This document shows, one piece after another, positions 22,581-31,616 of a stretch of 64,000 nt of DNA. Position numbers and translations under genes: made by a program. The stretch covers positions 40,111,617 to 40,175,616 of the forward strand of contig JAVIAB010000160.1 of assembly GCA_032433765.1 (NCBI GenBank). Reading direction: 5' to 3'. Source of the stretch: Megaustenia siamemsis. Taxonomy: Eukaryota; Mollusca; Gastropoda; Stylommatophora; Ariophantidae. Position 1 is the stretch's first letter. Each line of letters opens with the position of its first letter. The notes under the pieces are model-generated. The model did no database searches. It was not told where the DNA came from and saw only the letters and a program-made list of their open reading frames with translations.

Positions 22581-23250
22581 TCCTTCCTTCCTTCCTTCCT
22601 TCCTTCCTTCCTTCCTTCCTTCCTTCCTTCCTTCCTTCCTTCCTTCCTTCCTTCCTTCCTTCCTTCCTTCCTTCCTTCCTTCCTTCCTTCCTTCCTTCCT
22701 TCCTTCCTTCCTTCCTTCCTTCCTTCCTTCCTTCCTTCCTTCCTTCCTTCCTTCCTTCCTTCCTTCCTTCCTTCCTTCCTTCCTTCCTTCCTTCCTTCCT
22801 TCCTTCCTTCCTTCCTTCCTTCCTTCCTTCCTTCCTTCCTTCCTTCCTTCCTTCCTTCCTTCCTTCCTTCCTTCCTTCCTTCCTTCCTTCCTTCCTTCCT
22901 TCCTTCCTTCCTTCCTTCCTTCCTTCCTTCCTTCCTTCCTTCCTTCCTTCCTTCCTTCCTTCCTTCCTTCCTTCCTTCCTTCCTTCCTTCCTTCCTTCCT
23001 TCCTTCCTTCCTTCCTTCCTTCCTTCCTTCCTTCCTTCCTTCCTTCCTTCCTTCCTTCCTTCCTTCCTTCCTTCCTTCCTTCCTTCCTTCCTTCCTTCCT
23101 TCCTTCCTTCCTTCCTTCCTTCCTTCCTTCCTTCCTTCCTTCCTTCCTTCCTTCCTTCCTTCCTTCCTTCCTTCCTTCCTTCCTTCCTTCCTTCCTTCCT
23201 TCCTTCCTTCCTTCCTTCCTTCCTTCCTTCCTTCCTTCCTTCCTTCCTTC
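22581..23250. repeat. Pure CCTT tetranucleotide microsatellite, about 167 units
   Basis: Some 670 bases of uninterrupted ccttccttcctt. Both strands read as repeat-only open frames (PSFLPSFL and EGRKEGRK), which are artefacts. The tract is a perfect homopurine-homopyrimidine mirror repeat. Confidence 0.99.
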
Positions 23251-23675
23251 CCCTTCCCTTCCCTTCCTTCCCTTCCCTTCCTTCCCTTCCCTCCCTCCCT
23301 TCCCTTCCCTTCCCTTCCCTCCCTTCCCTCCCTCCCTCCCTCCCTCCCTTCCTTCCTTCCTTCCTTCCTTCCTTCCTTCCTTCCTTCCTTCCTTCCTTCC
23401 TTCCTTCCTTCCTTCCTTCCTTCCTTCCTTCCTTCCTTCCTTCCTTCCTTCCTTCCTTCCTTCCTTCCTTCCTTCCCCTTCCCTTCCCCTTCCCTTCCCT
23501 TCCCTTCCCTTCCCTTCCCTTCCCTTCCCCTCCCTCCCTCTCTTCCTCCCTTCCTCCCTCCCTCCCTTCCTTCCTTCCTTCCTTTCTTCCTTCCTTCCTT
23601 CCTTCCTTCCTTCCTTCCTTCCTCCGTCCCTCCATCCCTTCCTTTCTTCCTCCCTCTCTCCCTCCCATCCCCCCC
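23251..23675. repeat. Compound pyrimidine tract (CCCTT, CCCT and CCTT blocks)
   Basis: Pentamer cccttcccttcc blocks at about 23251-23345 and 23474-23570 flank a second CCTT run. The tract ends in ccctccctctctccctccca. Confidence 0.97.
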
Positions 23676-24214
23676 GTACTTCATGCTCTACTACCTCCCA
23701 TGTGCGTTCCCTTGGTACATTCCTATCATAGAAAACACAAAGCTAGCTCCACCCCGATGGCGTGATGATTTTGGCGCATCAACGTTTACCAGTGTACATC
23801 AATCTTCAACCAAAACTAGGAAGTGATTCACATGCTAATGATCTTATTTCACTTGTAAAACATTGTGTTTTAATGTTCACATTTTCTCTCTCAAATAGTG
23901 ATTTTCACAAAAATAGTTTTCATCTTCTCCTAAATAAATCAATATTTAAAGCTGGTTTGAGTGTTTCAGCTTTTTAATATTCCTCGTCTGGGAGTATAAA
24001 GTCTTTAAGATTTAATTTACAAGAAAAATTAGGTATGAGATCTAATTAAAAATGTTAAACTGGCTTAGAAAGTTAGCAGTGGAACAATTATTATTAATTA
24101 TTATTGTTATTACAGCGAGTAGATTTTTCGTTTCGTATCTTTCTTGCATTGCTGTAATATATTAGATAATACATTTCAGAGAAAGAGAACCGAATAAAAA
24201 CCAGAGATAAAAAA
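23676..24214. other. Unassigned AT-rich sequence
   Basis: A 71-codon frame at 23762-23977 has no recognisable motif. Nothing else is seen. Confidence 0.4.
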
Positions 24215-24470
24215 AAAAAAAATTAAAGATCCCTGTCAGGCCACGTTGCGTATAGGGAATATCGTGTTAGTGACTATAATTTTTACAGACCTTCGGCAAA
24301 TTATTTTTGGGGTGATGCCTTCAGTATTATGCTTGTGCCGCTTTACTTTCAAAGAAAAGAATCCGGTACCCATTTAAGGCTTGTTGAACCCGGAAGCTGT
24401 CGATCAGGATCGAACTCGATCGCTTGTCCTTTGTAATCCAGTTCACTAATCACTGAGCTATCGCGGCTCC
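24215..24470 (-). mobile_element. SINE-1 copy, diverged
   Basis: The + strand ends gctatcgcggctcc, the reverse complement of the SINE-1 start, and contains ggtacccatttaagg and cgtatagggaatat. It is more diverged than other copies (tgatgccttcagtattatgc in place of the usual text). Confidence 0.88.
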
Positions 24471-24511
24471 TAATACAAACCCGAATAGTTAAGATTATTA
24501 GTTTGGTAAGG

Positions 24512-24881
24512 ACCAAGTAGTGCGGTGTAACGTACACTCATATAAAGTATGGTGATAGTTTTACAGAAAAGTAGTGCGGTGTAACGTACACTCATATAAA
24601 GTATGGTGATAGTTTTTACAGAAAAGTAGTGCGGTGTAACGTACACTCATATAAAGTATGGTGATAGTTTTACAGAAAAGGAGCAAAACAGAATCATGAT
24701 GTTTCGTCCGTTATGTGGCCTTTTTCATAAAATAGGAAGGACAGAAACGAACGACGAAATGATTTTGTTTTGTTCCCTTAATGTAAACCTATTATCACAC
24801 AAGGTAGGTATGTACGTTACACCCCACTACTTGCTGCTTGCAACTACATTTACCACAGCACTTCGCTTTGACTGCCCACTT
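24512..24881. mobile_element. Foldback element flanked by 14-bp direct repeats
   Basis: The flanks carry ttagtttggtaagg exactly at 24498-24511 and 24882-24895. Inside, the left arm from 24514 (caagtagtgcggtgtaacgt) pairs imperfectly with the right arm ending at 24836 (acgttacaccccactacttg). Pairing continues through gagcaaaacagaatcat against atgattttgttttgttccc. In the left arm a 55-56 bp subunit is present three times (24515, 24571, 24627). No coding capacity. The last 45 bases before the right repeat lie outside the palindrome. Confidence 0.7.
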
Positions 24882-24939
24882 TTAGTTTGGTAAGGCTTTT
24901 TTTTTTCTTAAAGAGATAGCTCTGACTATTAACAAACAG

Positions 24940-26570
24940 TTGCTGCCTTGTAGAAAGGTCAAAGAACAATTTATTCTTCTGCGATCATGGCTCATTCAGA
25001 CTAGGATTCAGGACTCTCTTAGGAAGGCAGCTGTCTACTTAAGTGATTCGGTTGCCAGGTATAGTTTCTCCACCAGGGAGGAGGTGAGTGCGGATCACAT
25101 TCTCCTTCTAAGGTCTGTGTATTGGGGCAATCTGGGCAAATGGGGAGGGGGGGGAACATGTTTTGTTGTCATGTTACCCAGTGTACAGTGGCATTGGCTG
25201 GTAGTTTCTGTTTTGAGTTTAGTGAACTTGTGGTTTCGCATTCTGTTATGGCCAGTGCGTAGGCGAAGTATGATGACTTGATCCCTCCTTATAGTTGGAG
25301 GTATCCATCCCTCTTGTTATACTTTGGGTGTTCTTGTTTCCATTTTTCGTGATACTGGCCTTTGATGATGGATTTGGCTTCATCGTAGTTGACCAGATGA
25401 TTCTCTTGTGGTAATTTTCCTCCTTCTTTAGCTAATTTGTTTGCGCGCTCACTCATTTCTGTGTATATTACAGTGTGATGGTGTCCACTGGATGACCACT
25501 CTCTGGAAGTTATTGCACAGTTGGTCTAGGGTTGTTCTCAAGTCATCTAACTCACTGTACCCGGGTTTTTTTTAGAGCTGTTAGGACTGAGAGTGCATCA
25601 GTCAGTATCACCAATTTCTTGTGCATGCTATTTTTGTGTTGGATAGCTAGTTTAGCAGCGCCCTTGAGGGCTTCAGTTTCTGCTTTAAAGTTGTTTGAAA
25701 ATTTCCCAGTAGCTATTGACTTGGTGATCTCTTCCTGGTTATTCAGCCTCAAGAACACACCTCCTCCTCCATTTCTGGTGGCGTTTGTGGCAGAGTCATC
25801 TGTGTATATGCGTAACCAGGAGTCCTATGGGTAGTTGTCGTTTATGTGCTTTTTCTGTTATGTGTTTTCTCTCTGTGTCTGTTTTGGTGCCTTCTTTCAT
25901 GATTCCTATTATGTCTTCCTTAAGTTCTGGTATTCTGTGTTTCCCACGAGGAGTCATATCAGATGGGCTTATTGGTTTTGGCATTGTTTAGGACAGTACT
26001 GGGTCACTAGTTGTCAGTTCTTTGGAGATTGCAGCGAAGTTGCTCCTCTTTAGTCTTCCTTTTCCGAAACCAGTTATTCTTTGGTGCATGGGGTGGTTAG
26101 GGAGCCTTTTATATTTCTCCGCTTGTTGCATTACTTTAGTTTTCCGTCTGTCTTTTAAGGGTTGTAAACCTGTTACTGTTTCTAAAGTCACGATAGGTGT
26201 AGATTTCATAGTACCAGTGATGATGCGGACAGCCTGATTCTGTTTATTTTGCTAAGCTGTGTTTTGGAAGCTGTAGCCCAGGCTGTGACTCCATACTCTA
26301 GGACTGGTCTGACTCTTTCTACGTATATACGTTTCAAGATATTGCTATCTGCTCTCCACTCCTTTCCTGCTAATTTCTTCAAAATATATATTCGTTTTCT
26401 GGTTCTTTTATTTGCTCTGTCTATCTGATTTATCCATGTCATTCTGCGTTCCATGGTGACACCAAGATATTGTGGGTTCTGGTCAATGGGAAGTGTATGG
26501 TCTTTTATGTTCAAAAAGAACAATTTAAGGATATCGGGGAATTCCCCCAAACCAATGCCTGCTTAAGACA
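24940..26570 (-). pseudogene. LINE-J: reverse transcriptase end plus RNase H domain, decayed
   Basis: Read on the minus strand. The C-terminal reverse transcriptase part has NPQYLGVTMERRMTWINQID and ILKRIYVERVRPVLEYGVTA (26550-26206). A linker of about 130 codons follows. Then comes an RNase H: YTDDSATNATRNGGGGVFLR near 25810-25760, FKAETEALKGAA near 25690, LVILTDALSVLTAL near 25600, and WTPSHCNIHRNE plus RANKLAKEG near 25490-25420. The D, E and D of the first three catalytic positions are present; the last aspartate reads N. A cysteine/histidine tail with ILRLRTGHNRMR (near 25260) and DLRRRM, LVEKLYLATESLK (near 25100-25000) ends the protein. Frameshifts and stops are frequent. This layout fits I/Jockey-type LINEs. 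Confidence 0.87.
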
Positions 26571-27423
26571 TACATACTGGTGTGTTATGAGTTAATCTAA
26601 TGCAGAGTCTATTAATCAGAGTAGTAAAAGATAATGCACGTGCAGCTAGTTTCCAAACCATAAGAGTTAACAATTCGATTTTATAATTCTTATACATTAG
26701 CAATATTCAATTTAATATGCTGTGTTGCATATTCTACGATCTCAATTAAATTTTATTTTCTTTCGTTTTCCGAGCAATTACGTTATCTTGAACTCCAGAC
26801 CTATAATGTAGGATAGGACCAACGCTTTCCAAGCTGAACATGGAAAGGGAACCACAGTAACAAAGAATTTTGGAAAGAAAAGAAAAAAAGAATAATGTCA
26901 CAGATCGTTATGCTGAGATTATTTTACAAATTGTAGCTGTATTTTACCACTTTTATTAAAATAATCATTTCAATTTTTGAATGTTAACATTATTCACATG
27001 CTCCGTTCATAGTATGATGTGTGTGGATTTTAGGTAATTGCTCTATAATTGTATTTATAACTATAATTGAATACGTTGAAAAATGAGTTGGAATATTATT
27101 TTGAGGTAAATATACGCAATTGTAAAACAAAAAATTCAATTTTAAAATGTAATCTTTGTCCAGATTTCTTTTACGAACAACTGTAGATGGCAGGTTCCTA
27201 TGAAGCATATTTAATTACATATAGTTGGTAACATGGGACTGCTTAGAGATATTAAACGAAAGCTGCTATTAATCGTATATTTGTTGGGGTGGTTACATTG
27301 AATAGTTAATTGTATCCTTTTCTTTTCACGTGACCTGATGAGTCATCAACCGACTCTGATAATTTGGCGTATGTATGGGACGTGATAAATAAATTCTGAT
27401 ACTCGATACTCTTCTCCAGTTTA
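26571..27423. other. Unassigned AT-rich sequence
   Basis: No domain, repeat copy or RNA gene recognised. Confidence 0.4.
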
Positions 27424-27493
27424 GTCAGTCTATTCTATTCTATTCTATTCTATTCTATTCTATTCTATTCTATTCTATTCTATTCTATTCTAT
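27424..27493. repeat. TATTC pentanucleotide microsatellite
   Basis: About 13 perfect copies of tattc. Confidence 0.97.
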
Positions 27494-27644
27494 CCATATA
27501 GAGACCAGTTTCATTGCAGTCAGGAATGCCCTATATCCTCTCCACATCTTGTCGCAGTCCTTCCCAAAATGCATCAGTAAATTCCGCAGGCAAAGTTGCC
27601 CCGCGCAGTCCCACTCTTGGGGTTCTACTCATCTCTATTGGGGA

Positions 27645-27865
27645 CCTTGGTAACCTAGCAGGGACAACCACCCGACTGGGCTACCGACGTTCGGACAACC
27701 CGTGTTCGATTCCCGCTGGTAGAAGTGTGAGTTGTGCTCGTAGTTGAAAAAAAAAAATACCCCCGCGCTCGACCCAGCCGCTGGCAGAAATGAGGTACCA
27801 GGGTATTACTCTGGGAAGGTGAAGAATGACTCCTCGCATCGTGAGTTTCGATGCTTGAAGCGACA
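27645..27865 (+). mobile_element. tRNA-headed SINE-like sequence
   Basis: The stretch cgactgggctaccgacgttc then cccgtgttcgattcccgc looks like the 3' half of a tRNA with a B box (gtgttcgattccc). An A run and a body with ggtaccagggtattactctg follow. A 157-codon open frame running through here is not considered a gene. Confidence 0.55.
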
Positions 27866-27866
27866 C

Positions 27867-28110
27867 TATCCAGAAGTCTCCGAACACTTCTGGATAGGTG
27901 GCCGAGCACATATGGGTGGAGATTCGTGTGCTAAGACGCCGATTCAAGTCTCGTACTTGACCTTGATCTTTAGTCCTACTCGACAGCACGGGCGAAGATT
28001 CCCAAACTCCTTAGTCGCCTCTTACGACATGCATGGTAACAGTAGCTCTATTCTTTTCTCCCCTCTCCGTGGTGGCCGCGGTAGCCACACGGGGGCTGGT
28101 CAGCCAATCA
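27867..28110. mobile_element. Second SINE-like unit with conserved core segment
   Basis: The head ggtggccgagcac to gccgattcaagtctcg is tRNA-like on the + strand. Further on, 28011-28028 is the reverse complement of gtcgtaagaggcgactaa, and the surrounding minus-strand text (gtggctaccgcggcc, gaaaagaatag) matches the SINE-3 body at 48160-48225. The unit starts with a perfect 11-bp hairpin (27867-27877 with 27886-27896). Confidence 0.6.
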
Positions 28111-28357
28111 CTGCTGCCTATGAGGTAGCGAAGTTGAGATCCATCTATTCCTTGATGTTGTTCTCGTTCTTCCCCAATCTGTTCTTTATCTGTGATATTA
28201 TTGTAATTATAGAATAATTAATTATTTATAAATAAATATAAATGGGTAGCTAGACGTGGTTGCCGTAATTGTTAGCTGTATGATAATATAATAGATAAGT
28301 AAAACAATATAATCTATAAGTTAATGTGATGGATAAATGTGAGTCTGTCATTATCAC
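28111..28357. other. Unassigned AT-rich sequence
   Basis: Nothing recognisable. Confidence 0.35.
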
Positions 28358-28803
28358 ATAGTGCCATGCCTGCTGGGGAGCCGCGATAGCTCAGTGGTTA
28401 GTGAACTGGACTACAAAGGACAAGAGGTAGGGTTCGATCCCAACGGACGGCTTCCGGGTTCACCCAGCCTTAAATGGGTACTGGATTTTTTTCTGGGAAA
28501 GTAAAGCGGCACGGGCGTAATACCGACCACATTACCTCAAAAATCATGCGCTGAAGGTCTTTAAAATTTATGGTCACTAACACCATATTCCCTATACGCC
28601 ACATGGCGTGACGGGGGCTCTGTATTTATTTATTTATTTTTTTTACCATGCTTGCTGGCGTAGGTGATTATGTCTCTCCACAACTTTCTATCTCGACAGT
28701 TATTTATCATTTCTGTTGTTGGCCTTCTGCCAAGCCATTCTCTTAAGCTGTCTGGTATCTTTTTACTTTGCTTCCCTCTATCTCTTCGTCCCTCAAATTT
28801 ATA
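28358..28803 (-). mobile_element. LINE-A 3' fragment split by a SINE-1 insertion
   Basis: The + strand gtgccatgcctgctgg at 28361-28376 resumes after the SINE as accatgcttgctggcgtagg at 28644 and runs to about 28803. This is the LINE-A end in minus orientation. Confidence 0.88.
28376..28645 (+). mobile_element. SINE-1 copy inserted in a LINE-A end
   Basis: Complete SINE-1 from gggagccgcgatagctcag to a tatttatttattttt tail. The host LINE sequence ccatgcctgctg (28364-28375) is repeated with one change at 28646-28657, giving a 12-13 bp target duplication. The SINE is therefore younger than the LINE fragment. Confidence 0.95.
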
Positions 28804-28904
28804 TGTAAGTCTATATCAGGTAAATATTTAAAAAAAAAAATGGAAAACTAAATTAAAATATTGTTGATTCTCTATTCAACTCAGATGAGAAAAAAATACA
28901 TTTC

Positions 28905-30091
28905 TGAATAAGTACATTGAGGAAAGTAATAAGTGCATTGGGGAATGTAATATGTGCTTTGGGGAAAGTAATAAGTGCATTGAGGAAAGTAATAAGTACA
29001 TTGACGAAAGTAATAAGTACATTGAGGAATGTAATAAGTGCATTGGGAAAGTAATAAGTGCATTGGGGAAAGTAATATGTGCTTTGAGGAAAGTAATATG
29101 TGCTTTGAGGAAAGTAATAAGTGCATTGGGGAAAGTAATAAGTGCATTGGGGAAAGTAATATGTGCTTTGAGGAAAGTAATAAGTGCATTGAGGAAAGTA
29201 ATAAGTGCATTGGGGAAAGTAATAAATGCATTGGGGAATGTAATATGTGCTTTGAGGAAAGTAATAAGTACATTGGGGAATGTAATATGTACTTTGATGA
29301 AAGTAATAAGTGCATTGAGGAAAGTAATAAGTACTTTGGGGAATGTAATATGTGCTTTGAGGAAAGTAATAAGTGCATTGTGGAAAGTAATAAGTGTATT
29401 GGGGAAAGTAATAAGTGCATTGGGGAATGTAATAAGAACATTGGGGAATGTAATAAGTGCATTGAGGAAAGTAATAAGTACATTGGGGAATGTAATATGT
29501 GCTTTGAGGAAAGTAATAAATGCATTGCGGAAAGTAATAAGTGTATTGGTGAAAGTAATAAGTGCATTGGGGAATGTAATAAGAACATTGGTGAATGTAA
29601 TATGTGCTTTGAGGAAAGTAATAAGTGCATTGAGGAGAGTAATAAGTGCTTTGGTGAATGTAATAAGTACATTGAGAAAAGTAATAACTGCATTGAATAA
29701 AGTAATATATGCATTGAATAAAGTAATAAGTGCATTGAGGAAAGTAAAAAGTACATTGGGGAATGTAATATGTGCTTTGAGGAAAGTAATAAGTGCATTG
29801 AGGAAAGTAATAAGTGCATTGAGGAAAGTAAAAAGTACATTGGGGAATGTAATATGTGCTTTGAGGAAAGCAATAAGTACATTGAGGAAAGTAATAAGTG
29901 CATTGAGGAAAGCAATAAGTACATTGAGGAAAGTAATAAGTGCATTGAGGAAAGCAATAAGTACATTGAGGAAAGTAATAAGTGCATTGAGAAAAGTAAT
30001 AAGTGCATTGAATAAAGTAATAAGTGCATTGAGGAAAGTAATAAGTGCATTGAGGAAAGTAATAAGTGCATTGAGGAATGTAATAAGTGCA
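28905..30091. repeat. 21-bp minisatellite, about 56 copies
   Basis: The unit gtaataagtgcattgaggaaa repeats at 21 bases, with variants gtacatt, atgtgcttt and ggggaatg mixed in short higher-order runs. As 21 is a multiple of three, heptapeptide frames of up to about 400 codons stay open on both strands (ALRKVIS on +, MHLLLSS on -). These are not considered genes because all frames are open and start inside the repeat. Confidence 0.97.
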
Positions 30092-30195
30092 AGAAGAGCT
30101 TCGATCCCTTAACTATAAAAGCTGTGGTCCCTCGAGTAAGGTAAAATGTAATAGTCCCCTCTCTTACTCTAATATATATGTTTTGGGACAGTTGA

Positions 30196-30392
30196 ACAGC
30201 CTACTAAAAGTAATCTTGGAGGGGAAAATACAAGGTAAAAGTGACAGAGGCAAACCAAGACTAACATGGACGAGTAACATCAAAAGATGGATAAGCAAGC
30301 CTATGACAACCTGCACTATCAAAGCAAGAGAGAGAGCAGAATGGAGCACCATGGTAGCCAACCTTCGTTGCGGAGATGGCACTCGATGATGA
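30196..30392 (+). mobile_element. LINE-B 3' fragment with perfect 13-bp target duplication
   Basis: A 197-bp 5'-truncated copy of the LINE-B end, encoding RLTWTSNIKRW-like and MVANLRCGDGTR pieces and ending cgatgatga. The flanks share ttgggacagttga exactly (30183-30195 and 30393-30405). Confidence 0.93.
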
Positions 30393-30404
30393 TTGGGACA
30401 GTTG

Positions 30405-30995
30405 ACTTTTTCCTGAGACACCTATCTTTTTCTTCTTCTACCTTTCAGCTCCATGTGGAACATAAGTCTTCAAAAAATACTTTCCAAGCCGCCCTGTTTC
30501 TTGCCATTTCGTACCTATTATCTTCGTCTCTGTTTCCATCTGTCGTCTCCAAGTGTAATTTGGTTTTCTTCTTTGTCTTCTCCCTTGGGGATTCCAAAAA
30601 AAAGAAGAGTTTGTCGTATAGTACTCTCAGTTGGCTTCCGCAGTGTGTGTTCTATCCAGCGCCATCTTCTTCGTCGTATCTCTTTATCCACTGGTATTTG
30701 ACTGGTACGTTCACACAGTTCCAGTTAATGATTTTGTCTTGCCATTCTCATCTTTTTATTCTTCGTAAGTATCCGTTAATGAAGGTCTGTATCTTCGTGA
30801 TTGTCATGTTTATTGTTCTCCATGTTCCACTGGCATATATCAGTATGGATTAATCATTCAATTTAAACATTTTGTTGTTGTATTTAGCCTAATTTTATTG
30901 GGTTTCAATGTGTTTCTTACTGCAGCTAAGGCTCCTTTTGCTTTTTTGTATCCTTATTTTGGTATCATTCTCTATTCCTGCTTTGCCTATGTTAC
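30405..30995 (-). mobile_element. LINE-H reverse transcriptase thumb and tail, decayed
   Basis: The minus strand reads ASGTWRTINMTITKIQTFIN then GYLRRIKRWEWQDKIIN, then FGIPKGEDKEENQITLGDDR and GGLESIFxRLMFH. This matches a familiar LINE tail (KLQTFINxCLRRI, NPQGKRKRGRPxxTW, WxxFVxxLCSTGS). It continues at 31142-31280 beyond the AT palindrome. The overlapping 188-codon + frame is its shadow. Confidence 0.8.
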
Positions 30996-30997
30996 TG

Positions 30998-31044
<47 letters not shown>

Positions 31045-31058
31045 TAATGTAAAATCGT

Positions 31059-31106
<48 letters not shown>

Positions 31107-31141
31107 ATATATATATATATATATGTATACGATTTTACATT
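30998..31141. repeat. AT-dinucleotide tract with palindromic arms, inside LINE-H
   Basis: Arms 31044-31064 and 31121-31141 are perfect reverse complements over 21 bases (tgtaaaatcgtatacat core), separated and preceded by long atat runs. LINE-H coding text lies on both sides. Confidence 0.9.
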
Positions 31142-31280
31142 TAGTAGAGGTATTTATCTTATTGATATTTGGTTATTGCCAACTGCATTAATTTTCATGG
31201 ATTTGATCTTATCTCTGTTTATTTTCAGTCTCAGCTGTTGTGATCTCTCGTCAATTATGTTTGTTACATTCCGTTAATGA
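31142..31280 (-). mobile_element. LINE-H fragment, upstream part
   Basis: The minus strand reads IIDERSQQLRLKINRDKIKS then MKINAVGNNQ, matching the stretch after reverse transcriptase motif C in this LINE lineage (GLKINxxKTKxMKIN). Confidence 0.7.
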
Positions 31281-31448
31281 ATACGTCAGTATAATGGATA
31301 GTTAGTTATAAATTACAATTGTAGATACTTTAGCTTATGGAACTTTATGTGAACGGTATGAGGTTCGTGTTCTGTGTTTTTTTTTTTTAAATCAAGCAAA
31401 ACATCAGAATGCTTGAAGTAAACTATTGAAGTATGGGCAGCTCCTAAA

Positions 31449-31616
31449 AGAAACAATCAACATTTTTCGGGCACATTATGAGAAGAGGAAATTTGGAATA
31501 CTTGATTACAACAGGCAAAACACTGGGAAAGAGAGATCGTGGACGACAAAGAGAGAAAATAGCTTGGTGTCATGGCATGAAAAACAGTCTGATATGATGA
31601 ACTGTAGATATAAGAT
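31449..31616 (+). mobile_element. LINE-A2 3' fragment, first part
   Basis: Text aaacaatcaacatttttcgg to gaactgtagatataagat is the A2 tail, decayed relative to the 14660 copy. It is interrupted at 31617 by LINE-B and resumes at 34610. Confidence 0.85.

Noticed and set aside
22544..23765. Open frames of 371-397 codons on both strands
   Set aside because: They consist of the CCTT/AAGG repeat, which has no stops in these frames; there is no non-repeat domain.
27744..28217. 157-codon + frame
   Set aside because: It lies across two SINE-like units with an A run and has no domain.
28881..30112. Frames of 403 (minus) and 386 (plus) codons with heptapeptide repeats
   Set aside because: They arise from a 21-bp array; several frames on both strands are open at once and the starts are inside or next to the array.
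30287..30853. 188-codon + frame
   Set aside because: It is antisense to LINE-H reverse transcriptase text, which is recognisable on the minus strand.
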